64,000 nt of DNA from Venturia oleaginea (Eukaryota; Ascomycota; Dothideomycetes; Venturiales; Venturiaceae). Made by a program: the position numbers and the translations under genes. The stretch spans positions 868,001 through 932,000 of the forward strand of contig JABMLP010000023.1 of the NCBI GenBank assembly GCA_013176395.1, in the 5' to 3' direction. Below the pieces are notes generated by a model. That model was not told the origin of the DNA, did not search any database, and worked only from the letters and a program-made list of their open reading frames with translations. Position 1 is the stretch's first letter; the number at the start of each line of letters is the position of its first letter. Below, one piece after another: positions 11,167 to 21,814 of the stretch.

Positions 11167-12089
11167 ATAATCAGGATTTATTGTTATATGTAGGGCTCTG
11201 ATGTGCCTGTGCCAACATCCACTGTATTTACAAGGGGTATAAAACCATGTGAGACCAAAGACATGGAAAATTCCCTTCTGTTTCTTTCCTGGGAAGTTTG
11301 ATAACCGGACTAGTCGGCCTCTCCCTTCCCTTTCTGCTTGTCTCTGAGTGCTATTCGGGTCAACACTATAGCGAGGTCGATTGCTCCAAAACCGTGTCGT
11401 AACACCTCTGTGTAGAGTGACTGCATTTTAACCGTACCCAGGCGGGCCTGGGTGGGAGCGGTTATTCTGTAACTGTTGCTCGCCTTTCCCTGGCGATGAC
11501 TTTCTGTATGTGCCCATTATTCTTGATCTAAATTCAAGCCTGAATTCGTTATCTGCTTCTTTACTGTTCCTCCGTGCTTATACCGTGTCTGTACCGTGCC
11601 TTCGCCCGCCTGTATCCGCATGCCTCTCGCCCTTATCCGAAAGGGCACCCAAGAATCCTCCTATCATCTTCTTTCCGCCTTAGAAGTTCTTCCCTACTGT
11701 TTGTTGATGGCACCCTGGAGGACCAATCCAGTTCCGTACCTAGTTTTCTGTCCGTGTAGGGTTGAAGGGTTTATCGCGATATCGTGCGGAGGAGGATAGA
11801 GGTCGAGGACGGCTCGATGCTCGCCTGGTACGTGGGAGGTCGTTCTTTACGTTTGTTTGATTGATCCTGTTGTTGCCGGTGTGTCTGGGCCTTTTCGGCG
11901 ATGGTGTGCTCGCGGTACGGTCGTGGTGCGACGTGGCCTCTTGCTGCGCGAGTGCGACGACGGGCAACCACCACGAGCGTGCGTTGATCTGATCGGCTCT
12001 GGTCACTGCCCTACATCTGAGATGTGGCGAGATGAATACAGGTTCGTAGTCTCCGCCTCGTACAGGCTCAGATTTCGACTTTGGAGGCC
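11167..12089. mobile_element. Possible retroposed insertion with 14-bp direct repeats
   Basis: TAGCAGCCTTATTA occurs at 11153-11166 and again at 12090-12103, exactly flanking a 923-bp block. Inside is a TATA-like GGTATAAAACC (about 11237) and more G+C-rich DNA than outside. Direct repeats of this length suit target-primed insertion. No coding domain was recognised, and the ends carry no clear poly(A). Confidence 0.4.
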
Positions 12090-12103
12090 TAGCAGCCTTA
12101 TTA
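12090..12103. repeat. 14-bp direct repeat, right copy
   Basis: TAGCAGCCTTATTA, matching 11153-11166. Confidence 0.7.
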
Positions 12104-12799
12104 GAACTTATAGGCATGCAGGAATAGTAGCAATTAGAGTCGCGTTATGGCATAAAAAGCAATTTAAATTATGATGTTGTTGTATCTCCACCTCCGCCAA
12201 AACCCTATCCCTCCAAAAGGGGTGGCCCTTACTTATGACTGTTGAGGATGTGGACTTTGTGGGTATAAATTGGAATGAGTGTCTTGAAAAACTGCTTAAA
12301 GAAGATAGGGATGGTGGGACGCTATGGAGGTTGGAGCAGAGGAGAGTGTGTGCGCCCAATGATGTTTTGTTTTCTTGATTCATGAGCGGTGTTTTTTAAC
12401 CAACACAATGACAACATCAGCTTGATCGCGACAAAAATAAGTCCGCACACTACACACTTGATCTGTCGGAGAGCGCTATGATACCCGACAACACGACTGA
12501 CCAGGCTGAAAGGAGAAAGGGAGTTTAACAGCAAACAAACTCGTCATGTTTTGTTGACTGGTAGCAATGGTTTGATCTTTTTCTAAAAGAATTTCGCGCA
12601 CAACTTTCCCTGCATCAAACAGCAATCAAGCAAGAGGCCACGGTAAGTCCGCTTATATAAGCACAACTTGATGGCAGCACGAAAACTAACATAAATATAT
12701 AGAGCAAACGCAAGGTCGAGTGTCTCCACGGTGAGCCTTCATGCGGTCATGATGAGTGCGATCCAATAGAGCTACGTCAGCGAAGGATTGCAAGATACC

Positions 12800-13299
12800 T
12801 CATCAGCTAGGCGGAAAAGAGAGCACAACATGCCTTCAATGAAGCACCCACATCATGTCTGCACCTTTCTGCCGAGCTTCGACAGCCAATTCTCGAGCAA
12901 GCTGTGGATGTTGATGCCCTCTACTTCAATGATTTGGAGCGACGACTCGGTATGTTCCATCGCCCATGTTTTGAGGAAATCAATCACTAACGAATGGTGT
13001 GAGGTGAAGTCAACAGACGCAAGGTAGCAAAGCCCGAGAAAGTCAACGATTGGACAGGGGCGCTTGTTCACGGAGTCTTGAAACCAGATCAACGAAGAGT
13101 TGAGGCAGCTAGGTACTAGGCTAAGGTCGATGCTCTTGTTCGTGTGTTGAAGCAAGTTCATCCCAAGATTGCTGCCGACATTGAGGAAGCGAAGTTGGGG
13201 TCGAAGTGGAACGTGGTTACAGAGCAGCGTATGGAACTGCTCAAGTACAATGATAAAGAACATCTACAAGAAGCACGGATAGGTTTTGTACCAATATGA
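12800..13299 (+). pseudogene. Broken F-box-like paralog
   Basis: The conceptual frame around 12875-12949 reads HLSAELRQPILEQAVDVDAL, matching the LPxELRQxIL motif of the neighbouring family. It is followed by a GTATGT...CAG intron-like segment (12950-13016) at the same place as the intron of the 16.9-kb paralog. The next frame contains NDWTGALVHGVL, then a stop, and after it VRVLKQVHPKIAADIEEAK and GSKWNVV, which match the second family motif (LKxVHxxxxxDIEYxKxKW). In-frame stops near 13027 and 13118 prevent a full product. An upstream GTAAGT...CTAACA...TAG intron (about 12651-12702) suggests a former 5' exon. Confidence 0.55.
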
Positions 13300-13651
13300 T
13301 CAGGCAAGGTTGATGGTTCACAGGGAGGTATTGGTGATTTGCAGCCTTGAGTAGAGTAGTTTCCATGAAGACAAGAAATCTTCATTCCTCTTATATCTCG
13401 TGAAATGGTTCTCCGCGAAGACCATCACTGCAACAGTAGCTTGCTCTTGACATCAACAAGTCAGCCACGTAGTTTGAGTTTGGACAGCTTATCGGTGGTT
13501 CGGTGCTTATCACTTTTCACACCCATCACACTGTTTATAATACCAACTTCCAACTCTTCTCTTTTCCTCACCTACACCGTTCAATGCTTTCGCTCCAGGT
13601 TTTTCTTGAAAGCGCCCACAGATAGCAAAAGATCTCGCTGACAACTAACAG

Positions 13652-14126
13652 GCAAAACGCAAAAGATGTGGTAGTCGTGCTCGCAAGGCCAGATTAAGTC
13701 GCAATCCCGCTAACCCAAGTCCCATCGTCACCAAGTCAGCCCCCCACAAAGAAACAAGAGAAGCCGCCAATAACACGCACATCCATTACCCAAGCGCCGC
13801 CAATCCAGCCTCCACAACCCTCAAAGAAACAAGAGAAAACCCTAAATCAAACGCGCAAAGCAACAGCACAAATCAACAGCACAAATCCTCAACAAAACCA
13901 TCAATCTTCCTATCCCTCCCCGCAGAACTCCGAAAAAAATCCCTCCTGCTCACAGAACCTGAACTCGACAAGTACGCGCATACAATCAACTACCCCTACA
14001 ATTGGGAATGCGCAGTTGATGAGCACAACACCAGGATGGGGAATTTGGGCTGAGACGATGAATATGGTGGAGGAGGGTATTGTTGATGATGTGGATTTCG
14101 TGAGGGCGAAATGGAGGCGATGGTGA
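13652..14126 (+). pseudogene. Broken F-box-like paralog
   Basis: The open frame from an acceptor-like CTAACAG at 13645-13651 reads a basic Asn/Ser/Lys-rich stretch, then FLSLPAELRKKSLLLTEPEL and YNWECAVDEHNTRMGNL, and stops at about 14050. Shifting frame by one base at GGGCTGAG continues with MNMVEEGIVDDVDFVRAKW, the family's second motif, up to a stop at 14124-14126. One frameshift therefore separates the two halves of the family signature. It lies in tandem with the copies at 12.9 and 14.7 kb. Confidence 0.55.
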
Positions 14127-14497
14127 GAAGGATTTGGAGGAATTGGATGAAAAGTTTACGCGACTGTATTGGGCGGACAGATCTCCATGGGTATTGAAAA
14201 ATTGGTAATGGTGAGGCGATGGTGGCTATTGTTCATAGATGCGATCGTCGGTTGTCTTTGATGCCCCAAGTGCGGAAATCGAGCTGTGGGTGGGATGATT
14301 GTTTTGTAGTGTATTTTGTTTCTCCGATGCTGAGGGTGACTATACTCGTTATTTTGGACTTTAGGTGTTGTCAAAGGGCAGAGCATTGATGGAGTCACTC
14401 TGAGAGTGACATCTATTATTCTGGAGAGATACTCCATCGAGACCACCAGTCTCAATAGACCCAGAATCATCTTCCTTTGCCTGAACTAGTCATTCCA

Positions 14498-14921
14498 CTA
14501 TATGATCTCGCGCAAGAACGTTACACATTCATTATAGCTCACCCACCATTGTTTGGCCACATAAAGCACATCATCTACCCAATCTTGACCGTGCTTTCTC
14601 AAGACTGTTTCCAAGGTTCTGGTCGTTCGACGTGCCTTTTTTCTCGACCTTTTCAAACGACCTCATGTAGTTATGGGAGAAGTCATGATTGAAATCCAAG
14701 AAGCGTTCGACATCAAGTAAGCTTTTGGGATCATCAAAAACTTGTAAGAGAATCTCCTGGCGCAGTTCGCGTGGAAGGGTGATGAAGGATGCCGAAGTCC
14801 GGGATGCTGCTGTCGTCGACGTTGTTGTCTTAAGGTGCGGCTTCGGTAGACCGCAGGGTTTCTTTGCCGGCGCTTCACCAAGAAGTCTGGTCTTTGGGAT
14901 TTTGGCCAATTTGCGCTTCAT
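14498..14921 (-). pseudogene. F-box-like paralog with a homopolymer frameshift
   Basis: The minus-strand frame from 14921 encodes a basic N-terminus, then FITLPRELRQEILLQVFDD at about residues 46-64, and runs out of family similarity after an A6 tract (minus strand; plus T6 at 14637-14642). One base fewer in that tract would lead into a frame with ETVLRKHGQDWVDDVLYV and AKQWW, the second family motif, ending at a stop at 14498. The present product is 116 aa. It lies divergently from RPS28 with about 220 bp between. The frameshift may be true inactivation or a homopolymer sequencing error. Confidence 0.6.
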
Positions 14922-15143
14922 GTCGGTCGATCCATGGATTTGTGAGGTGAAGATGAATGATGAAGGTTAAGAAAATGGCGGCCTCGAATCCATGTGATTG
15001 GCCCGGGACTGCCAAGACTTCAGCTGCCCACAAGCCAATTTTGCTCTCCATATCGCCAATTTCCTGACCAGCCAGCGCAACTCACAACGACTACTCTGAA
15101 CCTTTCCAAACCTACACCTCCAAAACACCCTCATACTGCAAAT
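14922..15143. promoter_or_regulatory. Divergent upstream region of RPS28
   Basis: Short (222 bp) intergenic DNA between the minus-strand F-box-like copy and RPS28. It is pyrimidine-rich on the plus strand just before the RPS28 start (CCTTTCC, CACCTCC, ACACCCTC), typical of highly expressed fungal ribosomal protein genes. No TATA box is seen. Confidence 0.5.
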
Positions 15144-15467
15144 ATGGACGCTGGCAAAACCCCAATCGTAGGGCCTCCCTGTCGAAAAGCTTTCCCACAC
15201 CCAGAAGTACTGACTTTCCCTACAGAAGCTGGTCAAGGTCACCAGAGTCCTCGGCAGGACAGGTTCCCGTGGTGGAGTCACCCAGGTTCGCGTTGAATTC
15301 ATGGACGACACCACCCGAGTGAGTCTTCCAGTCATACCTGAAGCACAGAGAAATAGGCCTACTCACGCTTTGTCCAGTCCATCATCCGAAACGTCAAGGG
15401 ACCAGTCCGCGAGAACGACATCCTCTGCCTCCTCGAATCCGAACGCGAAGCCCGAAGACTCAGATAA
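15144..15467 (+). CDS. RPS28: 40S ribosomal protein S28 (eS28)
   Basis: Three exons: 15144-15167 (8 codons), 15226-15318 and 15378-15467. The introns are 58 and 59 nt with GT-AG ends (GTAGGG...TACAG and GTGAGT...TCCAG), both in phase 0. The product is 68 aa, the family's normal length. It carries the unmistakable eS28 core [20 protein letters not shown], then [27 protein letters not shown] and the C-terminal [10 protein letters not shown]. The protein sits in the head of the 40S subunit near the mRNA exit channel. Because no exon exceeds 93 nt, the gene does not appear as a convincing single ORF. Its splice sites are set by the known protein sequence. Confidence is very high. Confidence 0.97.
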
Positions 15468-16532
15468 GCGCTGTTACACGGTTATGGATGGGATATGGGC
15501 AAAAGGCATGCTTGTTTCGATGGAGCGCGAATATCATGATACGATGGACGACACGATGCGGGAATGGGGTTTCTACATTGGCGAACATGGCATAAACTAC
15601 TGAGCTCGGACACAGCCTTTGGTAGGTATCTACAAATTCTCTGGTCCCAGAGCTTCACCAAATTTGATACATCCAACGTTAGCCCCGAACTGATTACACG
15701 ATGGACGAGCAGCATCGATAGATTTCTGGCAAACTAGAAAGAAAATTTGCTTGAATTCATTGATCTCATCCTGATTTGAACATGATACAACGGTATGACT
15801 GTCGGAAGGAAAGGCATGGATTCCTCATCATGAGCCTTAAATCTCTCATTTCTTCTCCTATCCTATTTTGCTCATTCCTGTTCTCACTCTAAACTCATAG
15901 CCTTTACCAGTAGCCTCCATATCGACCACATCGCAAAACTGATGTGTATCAGATTGTTTAAGGAAACAATCACCGGTAGCGTATACAGTTCTCTTTCCGC
16001 CATATCCTTCCAATAAGCCACGATAATCTCTTCGCATCTGAGTTGTGTCCTACTGAGTAACGCAAGTTTGGCGGGGACGCCTGACTCACTTAATCCGATG
16101 TCAACAACGCGAAGCTCTTCTTGCCAACAACAACAGCAAGGACGCGATCCACGCACAGCATAGTAAGACTGCCCACGCACTAATGTTCCTGCAGTGACAT
16201 TTAGCTCACTTTCATACAGTCAGGGAGCATACGAGAACAAGTATGCTTGAACGTCGACTACTGCGACAACCTTCGCTCACACGAGGAATGCGGCCCGGCA
16301 CCGCGACCATACCCCGGGCAGGACCATGCTTCTTGTGCGCCAGTTGCCTGTTCACATGGCAATACTGAGTGTCTGCGAACTGTAGAAACAGAGGCTCGAG
16401 CTGCTCGTATCAATCTTTGCCTGGAGCAGGACGCCTTTAAGCAGATGGTACTCAATAGACCCCGTTGTGACCAGTTTCCTCAATCGGTATGTTCTCCAGC
16501 AGCCGCCTGTTCAGCGACTGTCTCTTCATCAA
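15468..16532. other. Intergenic, no confident gene
   Basis: Holds the RPS28 3' region and the upstream region of the Gln-rich F-box-like gene. The minus-strand frame 16180-15884 has an acidic helix EEIIVAYWKDMAEREL that faintly resembles the family's second motif, but no LPxELRQ partner was found. The competing frame at 16247-16822 is Ala/Thr/Arg-rich and looks like a shadow of the Gln-rich frame. Confidence 0.4.
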
Positions 16533-17214
16533 ATGCCCCTTCAGCAATCCGGTTTTCAGCAGCATTCCAATCTTCCGTGGCGGGTCGTGAAGCAGCCTGT
16601 CCTCCAGCAGTCAGTGCTCCAACAGTCCGTCCTCCAGCAGCATTACAGTCTTCCACAGCGAGTCTTGAAACATCCTGTGCTCTCAGGGACAGCGCATACA
16701 AGACTTTCGCGCACGAACAGGGCGAACGTGTCGTTGATCGTCGCACGGCCAGTCATAGAGCAACCCGTACCCGAGAACTTAAATCCCGAATGGCCCCCAC
16801 ACGAGAAACAAGAGCGGCATAGGAAGGGGCAGTTCCCATTCCTCAAGCTTTCCTGTGAGCTACGTCAGAGGATTCTCTGTTTTGCTATCGACACCAAAGT
16901 GCTTGATGATTTCAAAGAAAGCCTAGGTGAGTCATAGTCTTTGCTATTCAGTAGATCACTGTTTATGATAATTTGCAGATCTGGACGCAAAAGTCAGCAT
17001 TACCTCTTGTCAAATCAGACTTCACCGATACAGGATGGGAATAGGTGACTTGGCGAAGAGTTGGAGTAGTATTCATCCTACTCTAGCTCAGGATCTTGTT
17101 TACGTGAAGAAGCAGTGGGAAGAGTACTTTGATAGAGCTTCTGAAAGCATCCTGCGTAATGATCGCGAAGCACGGGCCAGCGAAAACCTTGGGTTCTGCT
17201 CCCACATCGGTTAA
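16533..17214 (+). CDS. F-box-like protein with Gln-rich N-terminus
   Basis: Two exons, 16533-16926 and 16979-17214, with a 52-nt GTGAGT...TTTGCAG intron in phase 1, give 209 aa from the first in-frame ATG. The same frame is open back to 16386 without an ATG, so a 5' exon may be missing from this model. The N-terminal half is a degenerate QQSVLQQ-type repeat. Next comes the F-box-like FPFLKLSCELRQRILCFAID, then after the intron a charged region and the second motif (SIHPTLAQDLVYVKKQWEEYF). The intron lies at the same place as in the broken copy at 12.9 kb. This and the 3.6-kb gene are the only members here with both motifs uninterrupted. Skp1 binding is inferred, not shown. Confidence 0.6.
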
Positions 17215-17217
17215 TAG

Positions 17218-17384
17218 CATACCAAGAATCTCAAATGGCAAACACTTTCAACTCAGATACCGTTGTACGGACTGTATCGTTGGACAGAGAGCAAACCTTA
17301 CCAAATGGAGATAGAGCTGGTGGAAATGTTTGAGGAGATGAACATTACAATTGCTGAGGATATAGAGTACTTTAAATATCGGTG
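17218..17384 (+). pseudogene. Fragment of another F-box-family copy
   Basis: The frame open from just after the previous gene's stop reads a Trp-containing helix, then MEIELVEMFEEMNITIAEDI and EYFKYR before a stop at 17382-17384. This matches only the second family motif (L..MH.....DIEYxKxKW). No LPxELRQ motif precedes it, so it is a relic or an unannotated 3' part of the preceding gene. Confidence 0.35.
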
Positions 17385-17802
17385 ATATGTTGGTCGTGAG
17401 CTCTTCTCAGCCTCGCTATCAAAGAGTCTCGCTGCCCTGTGTATCCATTTCTTCGGCTGGGAGATTGAGAAGACCTTTGCCTGTTGGTTCGACAACTCTG
17501 AAGGGCACGTAGTCAGTCTCGGGAAACGATGGGCAATCAGCGAACGCGAGAGGGTCGTGTTCAACTGAATGAAGCGGACGATACTGTACATGGCCTTGGC
17601 TGTGTCAGTCAAGTAGTAAAGGAATCATAAATTAAAGCTTGTTGGTATGCCTTATGATACGAAACTTGCCAGTGATCCCTTGAAGCCAAGCTTCAACACG
17701 GAGCTGATCAACCTCCGCCTCGACCCTTAATCCCATTGAGGAGCCAAACTGTCTTCTCACTTCAATCCACCAACGCGATTTGATGATTTGAATATGCTGC
17801 AC
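17385..17802. other. Intergenic
   Basis: Upstream region of the glucosidase II gene. Short frames on both strands have no recognisable domain. Confidence 0.5.
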
Positions 17803-20790
17803 ATGGGCAACCAGTCGAGAGGATGGAGACGCAGTTTTGTGCTGCTGTGCCTCGTCAGCCTGTTCACACCGGTTTGTATGTTCAAGCATTCTCTCTTGGA
17901 AACAGGACACTGACTGCTCCTTACAGTCATGGTAAAGCATGAGAACTTCAAAACCTGCGACCAATCTGGATTCTGCAAGCGGAATCGAGAGTATGCCGAT
18001 GCTGCGGGCACCACCGGTTTCGCATCCCCATATGAGCTGGAATCCTCCTCAATCACATTCCAGGACGCCCAACTGAAAGCAGCTGTAATTAAGACGGTCG
18101 GAAAGAGTGGGGAGAAGGTCAGACTCCCAGTTACAATCAGCTTTCTGGAATCAGGAAGTGCACGAGTGACGCTCGACGAGGAGAAGAGAGCCAAAGGGGA
18201 TATCGAGCTACGACACAACAGCAAGGCGAGAAAGGAGCGATACAACGAAGCCGGACAGTGGGCGCTTGTCGGTGGCTTAGCACCAAGTGCTGGTGCGGCG
18301 TTGAGCAGTGCGGCTGAGAAGGGCACAACCATTGTCAAGTACGGTCCTGCTGGCACATTCGAGGCCGTCGTTCGACATGCCCCCTTCGGTATCGAATTCA
18401 AAAGAGATGGAGAGACACAAATACAGTTCAATGAGCGTGGATTGCTCAACATGGAGCACTGGAGGCCAAAGGTTGAGAAAAAGGTCGAAGAACCTAAGGA
18501 AGGCGAAGCTGGCCCAGCTGCACCAGCACCCGAAGACCCGAACGCGGAAAACGAAGGCACCTGGTGGGAAGAGTCTTTTGGTGGAAACACAGACACCAAA
18601 CCGCGAGGCCCTGAAAGTGTTGGCTTGGATATCTCGTTTCCTGGATTCGAACATGTCTACGGCATCCCAGAGCATGCGAGCTCAATGGCATTGAAACAGA
18701 CTCGAGGAGGAGACGGAGCCTATAGCGAGCCCTACAGACTGTACAATGCGGATGTGTTCGAATATGAGCTGGATAGCCCGATGACTCTCTACGGAGCTAT
18801 CCCATTCATGCAGGCTCACCGCAAGGGGTCAAGTGTTGGTGTGTTCTGGCTCAATGGTGCTGAAACCTGGATAGACGTTGTCAAGACAAAGACCTCTGCC
18901 AATCCCCTCAGTCTTGGTATCAAGGGCGCGACTAAAACCCAGACACACTGGTACTCGGAGAGTGGTCAATTGGACGTCTTCGTCTTCCTTGGTCCTACGC
19001 CAAAGGAAGTGATCAAGTCTTATGGCGAGCTGACTGGCTACACCCAGCTACCGCAAGAATTCGCCATCGCATACCACCAGTGTCGATGGAACTACGTTAG
19101 CGACGACGATGTCATTGATGTGGACAAGAAGTTCGACAAATTCAAGATCCCGTACGACGTCATTTGGCTTGATATTGAATACACTGATGGCAAGAAGTAC
19201 TTCACATGGGATCCTCTTAATTTCAAGGATCCTGAGAACATGGGTAAGCAGCTTGCCAAGCGTGAGAGAAAGCTTGTCACCATCATCGACCCTCACATCA
19301 AGAACACGGATTCTTATCACGTTGTGGACCAGCTCAAGAACAAAGGTCTGGCTGTGAAGAACAAGGACGGCGACACATACGAAGGATGGTGCTGGCCTGG
19401 ATCGTCTCACTGGGTCGACTGTTTCAACCCAGCTGCCATTACATGGTGGAAAACATTGTTCGCATATGACAAGTTCAGGGGTACCCTCCCAAACACGTTT
19501 ATCTGGAATGACATGAATGAGCCCTCAGTCTTTAACGGACCAGAGACTACTATGCCAAAGGATAATCTCCACTACGGAAACTGGGAGCATCGTGATGTGC
19601 ACAACATCAATGGTATGACTTTCCAGAATGCTACGTATCACGCAATCTTGGCCAGGAACAAGGCTGAAGAGAAGAGTCCGCGCCGACCATTTGTCTTGAC
19701 TCGGTCTTTCTACTCGGGTTCCCAGCGAGCGGGTGCCATGTGGACTGGTGACAACCTGGCTGAGTGGTCGCACCTTGCTGTCTCGCTACCCATGATCCTC
19801 AACCAGGGTATTAGTGGATTCCCGTTTGCGGGAGCGGATGTTGGTGGCTTCTTCGGTAATCCGAGCAAGGAGCTTCTGACACGTTGGTATCAAGCTGGTG
19901 CTTTCTATCCATTCTTCCGAGGTCACGCCCACATCGACACCCGCCGACGAGAACCTTATCTTGCTGGAGAGCCATACACAAGCATTATTACCAAGGCGTT
20001 GCAGTTGAGATATGCCCTGCTTCCATCATGGTACACTGCATTCCACGAGGCTAGTACGACCGGTGCGCCCATTGTGCGACCCAACTTCTACGTCCACCCT
20101 ACTGATGAGGCTGGATTCACTCTCGATGACCAGCTGTATCTCGCGGCTACTGGATTGCTTTTCAAACCTGTTGTCACTCAAGGCGCCGAGAGCGTCGATA
20201 TTTACCTCGGCGATGATGTACCCTACTACGATTACTTTGACTACACTATCGTCAAAGGAAAGGGCAGTCACACACTCAAAGCACCCCTTGACAAGATCCC
20301 TCTCCTCATGCGCGCTGGCCATATTTTCCCTCGACGTGATCGTCTCCGAAGAAGCAGTGGTCTAATGAAAATGGACCCCTACACACTTGTTCTCGTTCTA
20401 GGTCCTGACGGCAAAGCAGAAGGTGAATTGTACGTTGACGACGGAGAGTCCTTCGGCTATGAGCAAGGTGCTTACATCCACCGTAAATTCATCTACGAGA
20501 ATGGCGCGTTGCGATCTGAAGACCTTGGCACAAAGGGCAAGTTGACCGACAAATATGCTAAAACGATGGAGAACGTGCGCGTTGAACGGGTAGTTATTGT
20601 TGGTGCACCAACTGCTTGGAAGGGAAAGGAGAAGGTTCTGGTTAGCGAGGAGGGAGAGAAGGAGAGCAAGGGTGGCAAGCAAGTACAGATTGACTTTTCT
20701 GATGCAACCACTGGGAAGGCAGCTTTCGCGGTCGTTAGGGACCCAAAGGTTGCTGTTGGAAAGGGGTGGAAGATCGATTTTGGAGCATGA
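17803..20790 (+). CDS. Glucosidase II alpha subunit (GH31), ER
   Basis: Two exons, 17803-17875 and 17927-20790, with a 51-nt intron (GTATGT...CTTACAG, phase 1) give 978 aa. An in-frame ATG at 17794 would add three residues. The first exon encodes a signal peptide (basic WRRS, then FVLLCLVSLFTPVF). The mature start VKHENFKTCDQSGFCKR is the hallmark of the ER glucosidase II catalytic subunit. GH31 motifs follow: the nucleophile Asp in WNDMNEPSVF (about residue 553) and the acid/base Asp in MWTGDNLAEW (about residue 633). A Glu/Pro/Ala-rich insertion (about residues 205-230) is typical of fungal members. The enzyme trims the two inner alpha-1,3-linked glucoses from N-glycans, controlling calnexin binding. 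Its beta subunit is not in this window. Orthologs are yeast ROT2 and human GANAB. Confidence 0.96.
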
Positions 20791-21279
20791 AGGAATGTGA
20801 TACGCGCGAGCGAAATTGGCGATACAGAGCGATGTTTGTGGTTATGTATAGTAGAACTGAAACATGCATATGTTGTTTCTGGACAGCACTGCACACGGTG
20901 TTTGTGGGTGGACGGGAGCACGTCTCAAATGTTTGTTTTGGTTGGTGTCTGGTGAAACCTGACCATAGAGCCAACTCCAGGCTGGGGTAAGATTAGTACG
21001 TATCGATTGGGATGTGTTCTTCTTATTCGTCGGCTTATTTTTCATCGAGACTCCTTACAATGACTCAGATGAGCCTCATCTCGTATCGTCCAGTCGCAGG
21101 ATCAGCCATGAAAGTATCAGGATCTGGACACGCCCTACTGGTCTTCTCAGTCGCGAGTGAATTCTCCTTTTCGCTCGCCATTTCAACCATTGACTCATTC
21201 AACTTTTGATCTCAGTGGGTGAATCGATATACACCCTCTTTCATACACAAGTTCTCTGCTACCTCTATCGATAAGCAAG
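20791..21279. other. Intergenic
   Basis: 3' region of the glucosidase gene and upstream region of the disrupted secreted-protein gene. No further gene seen. Confidence 0.5.
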
Positions 21280-21814
21280 ATGCGGGCCTCAATCTTCACC
21301 CTCGCCCTTGGCGCCACCCCCACAACCGCAACTTTCTGCCTCCTCGGCCTTCCAGATCCACTGGGTCTGTGTCCAAACACCACAGATCCAAAAGCAACAA
21401 CCGTAGTGGCAGCGACTTCAACACCGCAGAACGCGACGCCCACACTATTACCCGTCTCACCTACCTTGGTCAATACCCCTACAAACAAACCTTCCTCGAC
21501 AACAAAAGAGACAACGGTACCAGTTGTAGTCCAGACCACAGAGGCAACGCGTCCAGCTGCTATACCAACAGATTGGACCCCTACGGTTGCTCCCACTGTG
21601 TTTCTTTCCACAGCTGCGGGAAGCACTGAGGGACCGAGTACGACGTTGACGGTGACGGTGCCGACTTGGGATTCTACGACGACGCTTTTAAGCGTGCCTC
21701 TGCAGACGAGTGAAACCTCTGTGCCTAGCAGTGTGAGTGCTGCAGCTGCGAGTAGTGGGACGAGTAGTCAAGTGGTGGCGAGTGGTAGTACGACGAGTTC
21801 GAGGCCGGCACAGG
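21280..21814 (+). pseudogene. Ser/Thr-rich secreted protein gene, split by Ty3-B
   Basis: The frame from 21280 encodes a signal peptide (MRASIFTLALGATPTTA), then about 160 residues rich in Thr, Ser, Pro, Val and Ala, the make-up of heavily O-glycosylated fungal cell-wall or GPI proteins. At 21814 the frame runs into the Ty3-B 5' LTR and continues 64 codons to a stop at 22006-22008. The missing 3' end lies beyond the element: with one copy of the ACAGG duplication removed, 28006-28088 continues in frame with NAAVGKGIDILL and a hydrophobic end, then TAA. The uninterrupted gene would be 205 codons plus stop, with a GPI-type C-terminus. The present allele probably lacks normal anchoring. Confidence 0.8.

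Larger units (their letters stand above)
11001..12640. other. Repeat-derived region without intact gene
   Basis: 11001-11166 is A+G- and TpA-rich. A 923-bp block (11167-12089) is bracketed by 14-bp direct repeats. 12104-12640 contains only short, unsupported frames on both strands. Confidence 0.5.

Noticed and set aside
16247..16822. 191-codon Ala/Thr-rich frame
   Set aside because: Overlaps the Gln-rich frame that leads into the F-box-like motif. Composition is what a shifted reading of CAG-rich repeats gives.
17851..17875. Alternative in-frame start giving METQFCAAV for the glucosidase II first exon
   Set aside because: It would use donor GTTTGT and gives no signal peptide. The GTATGT donor with the MGNQSRGW start gives a clear one and keeps the frame.
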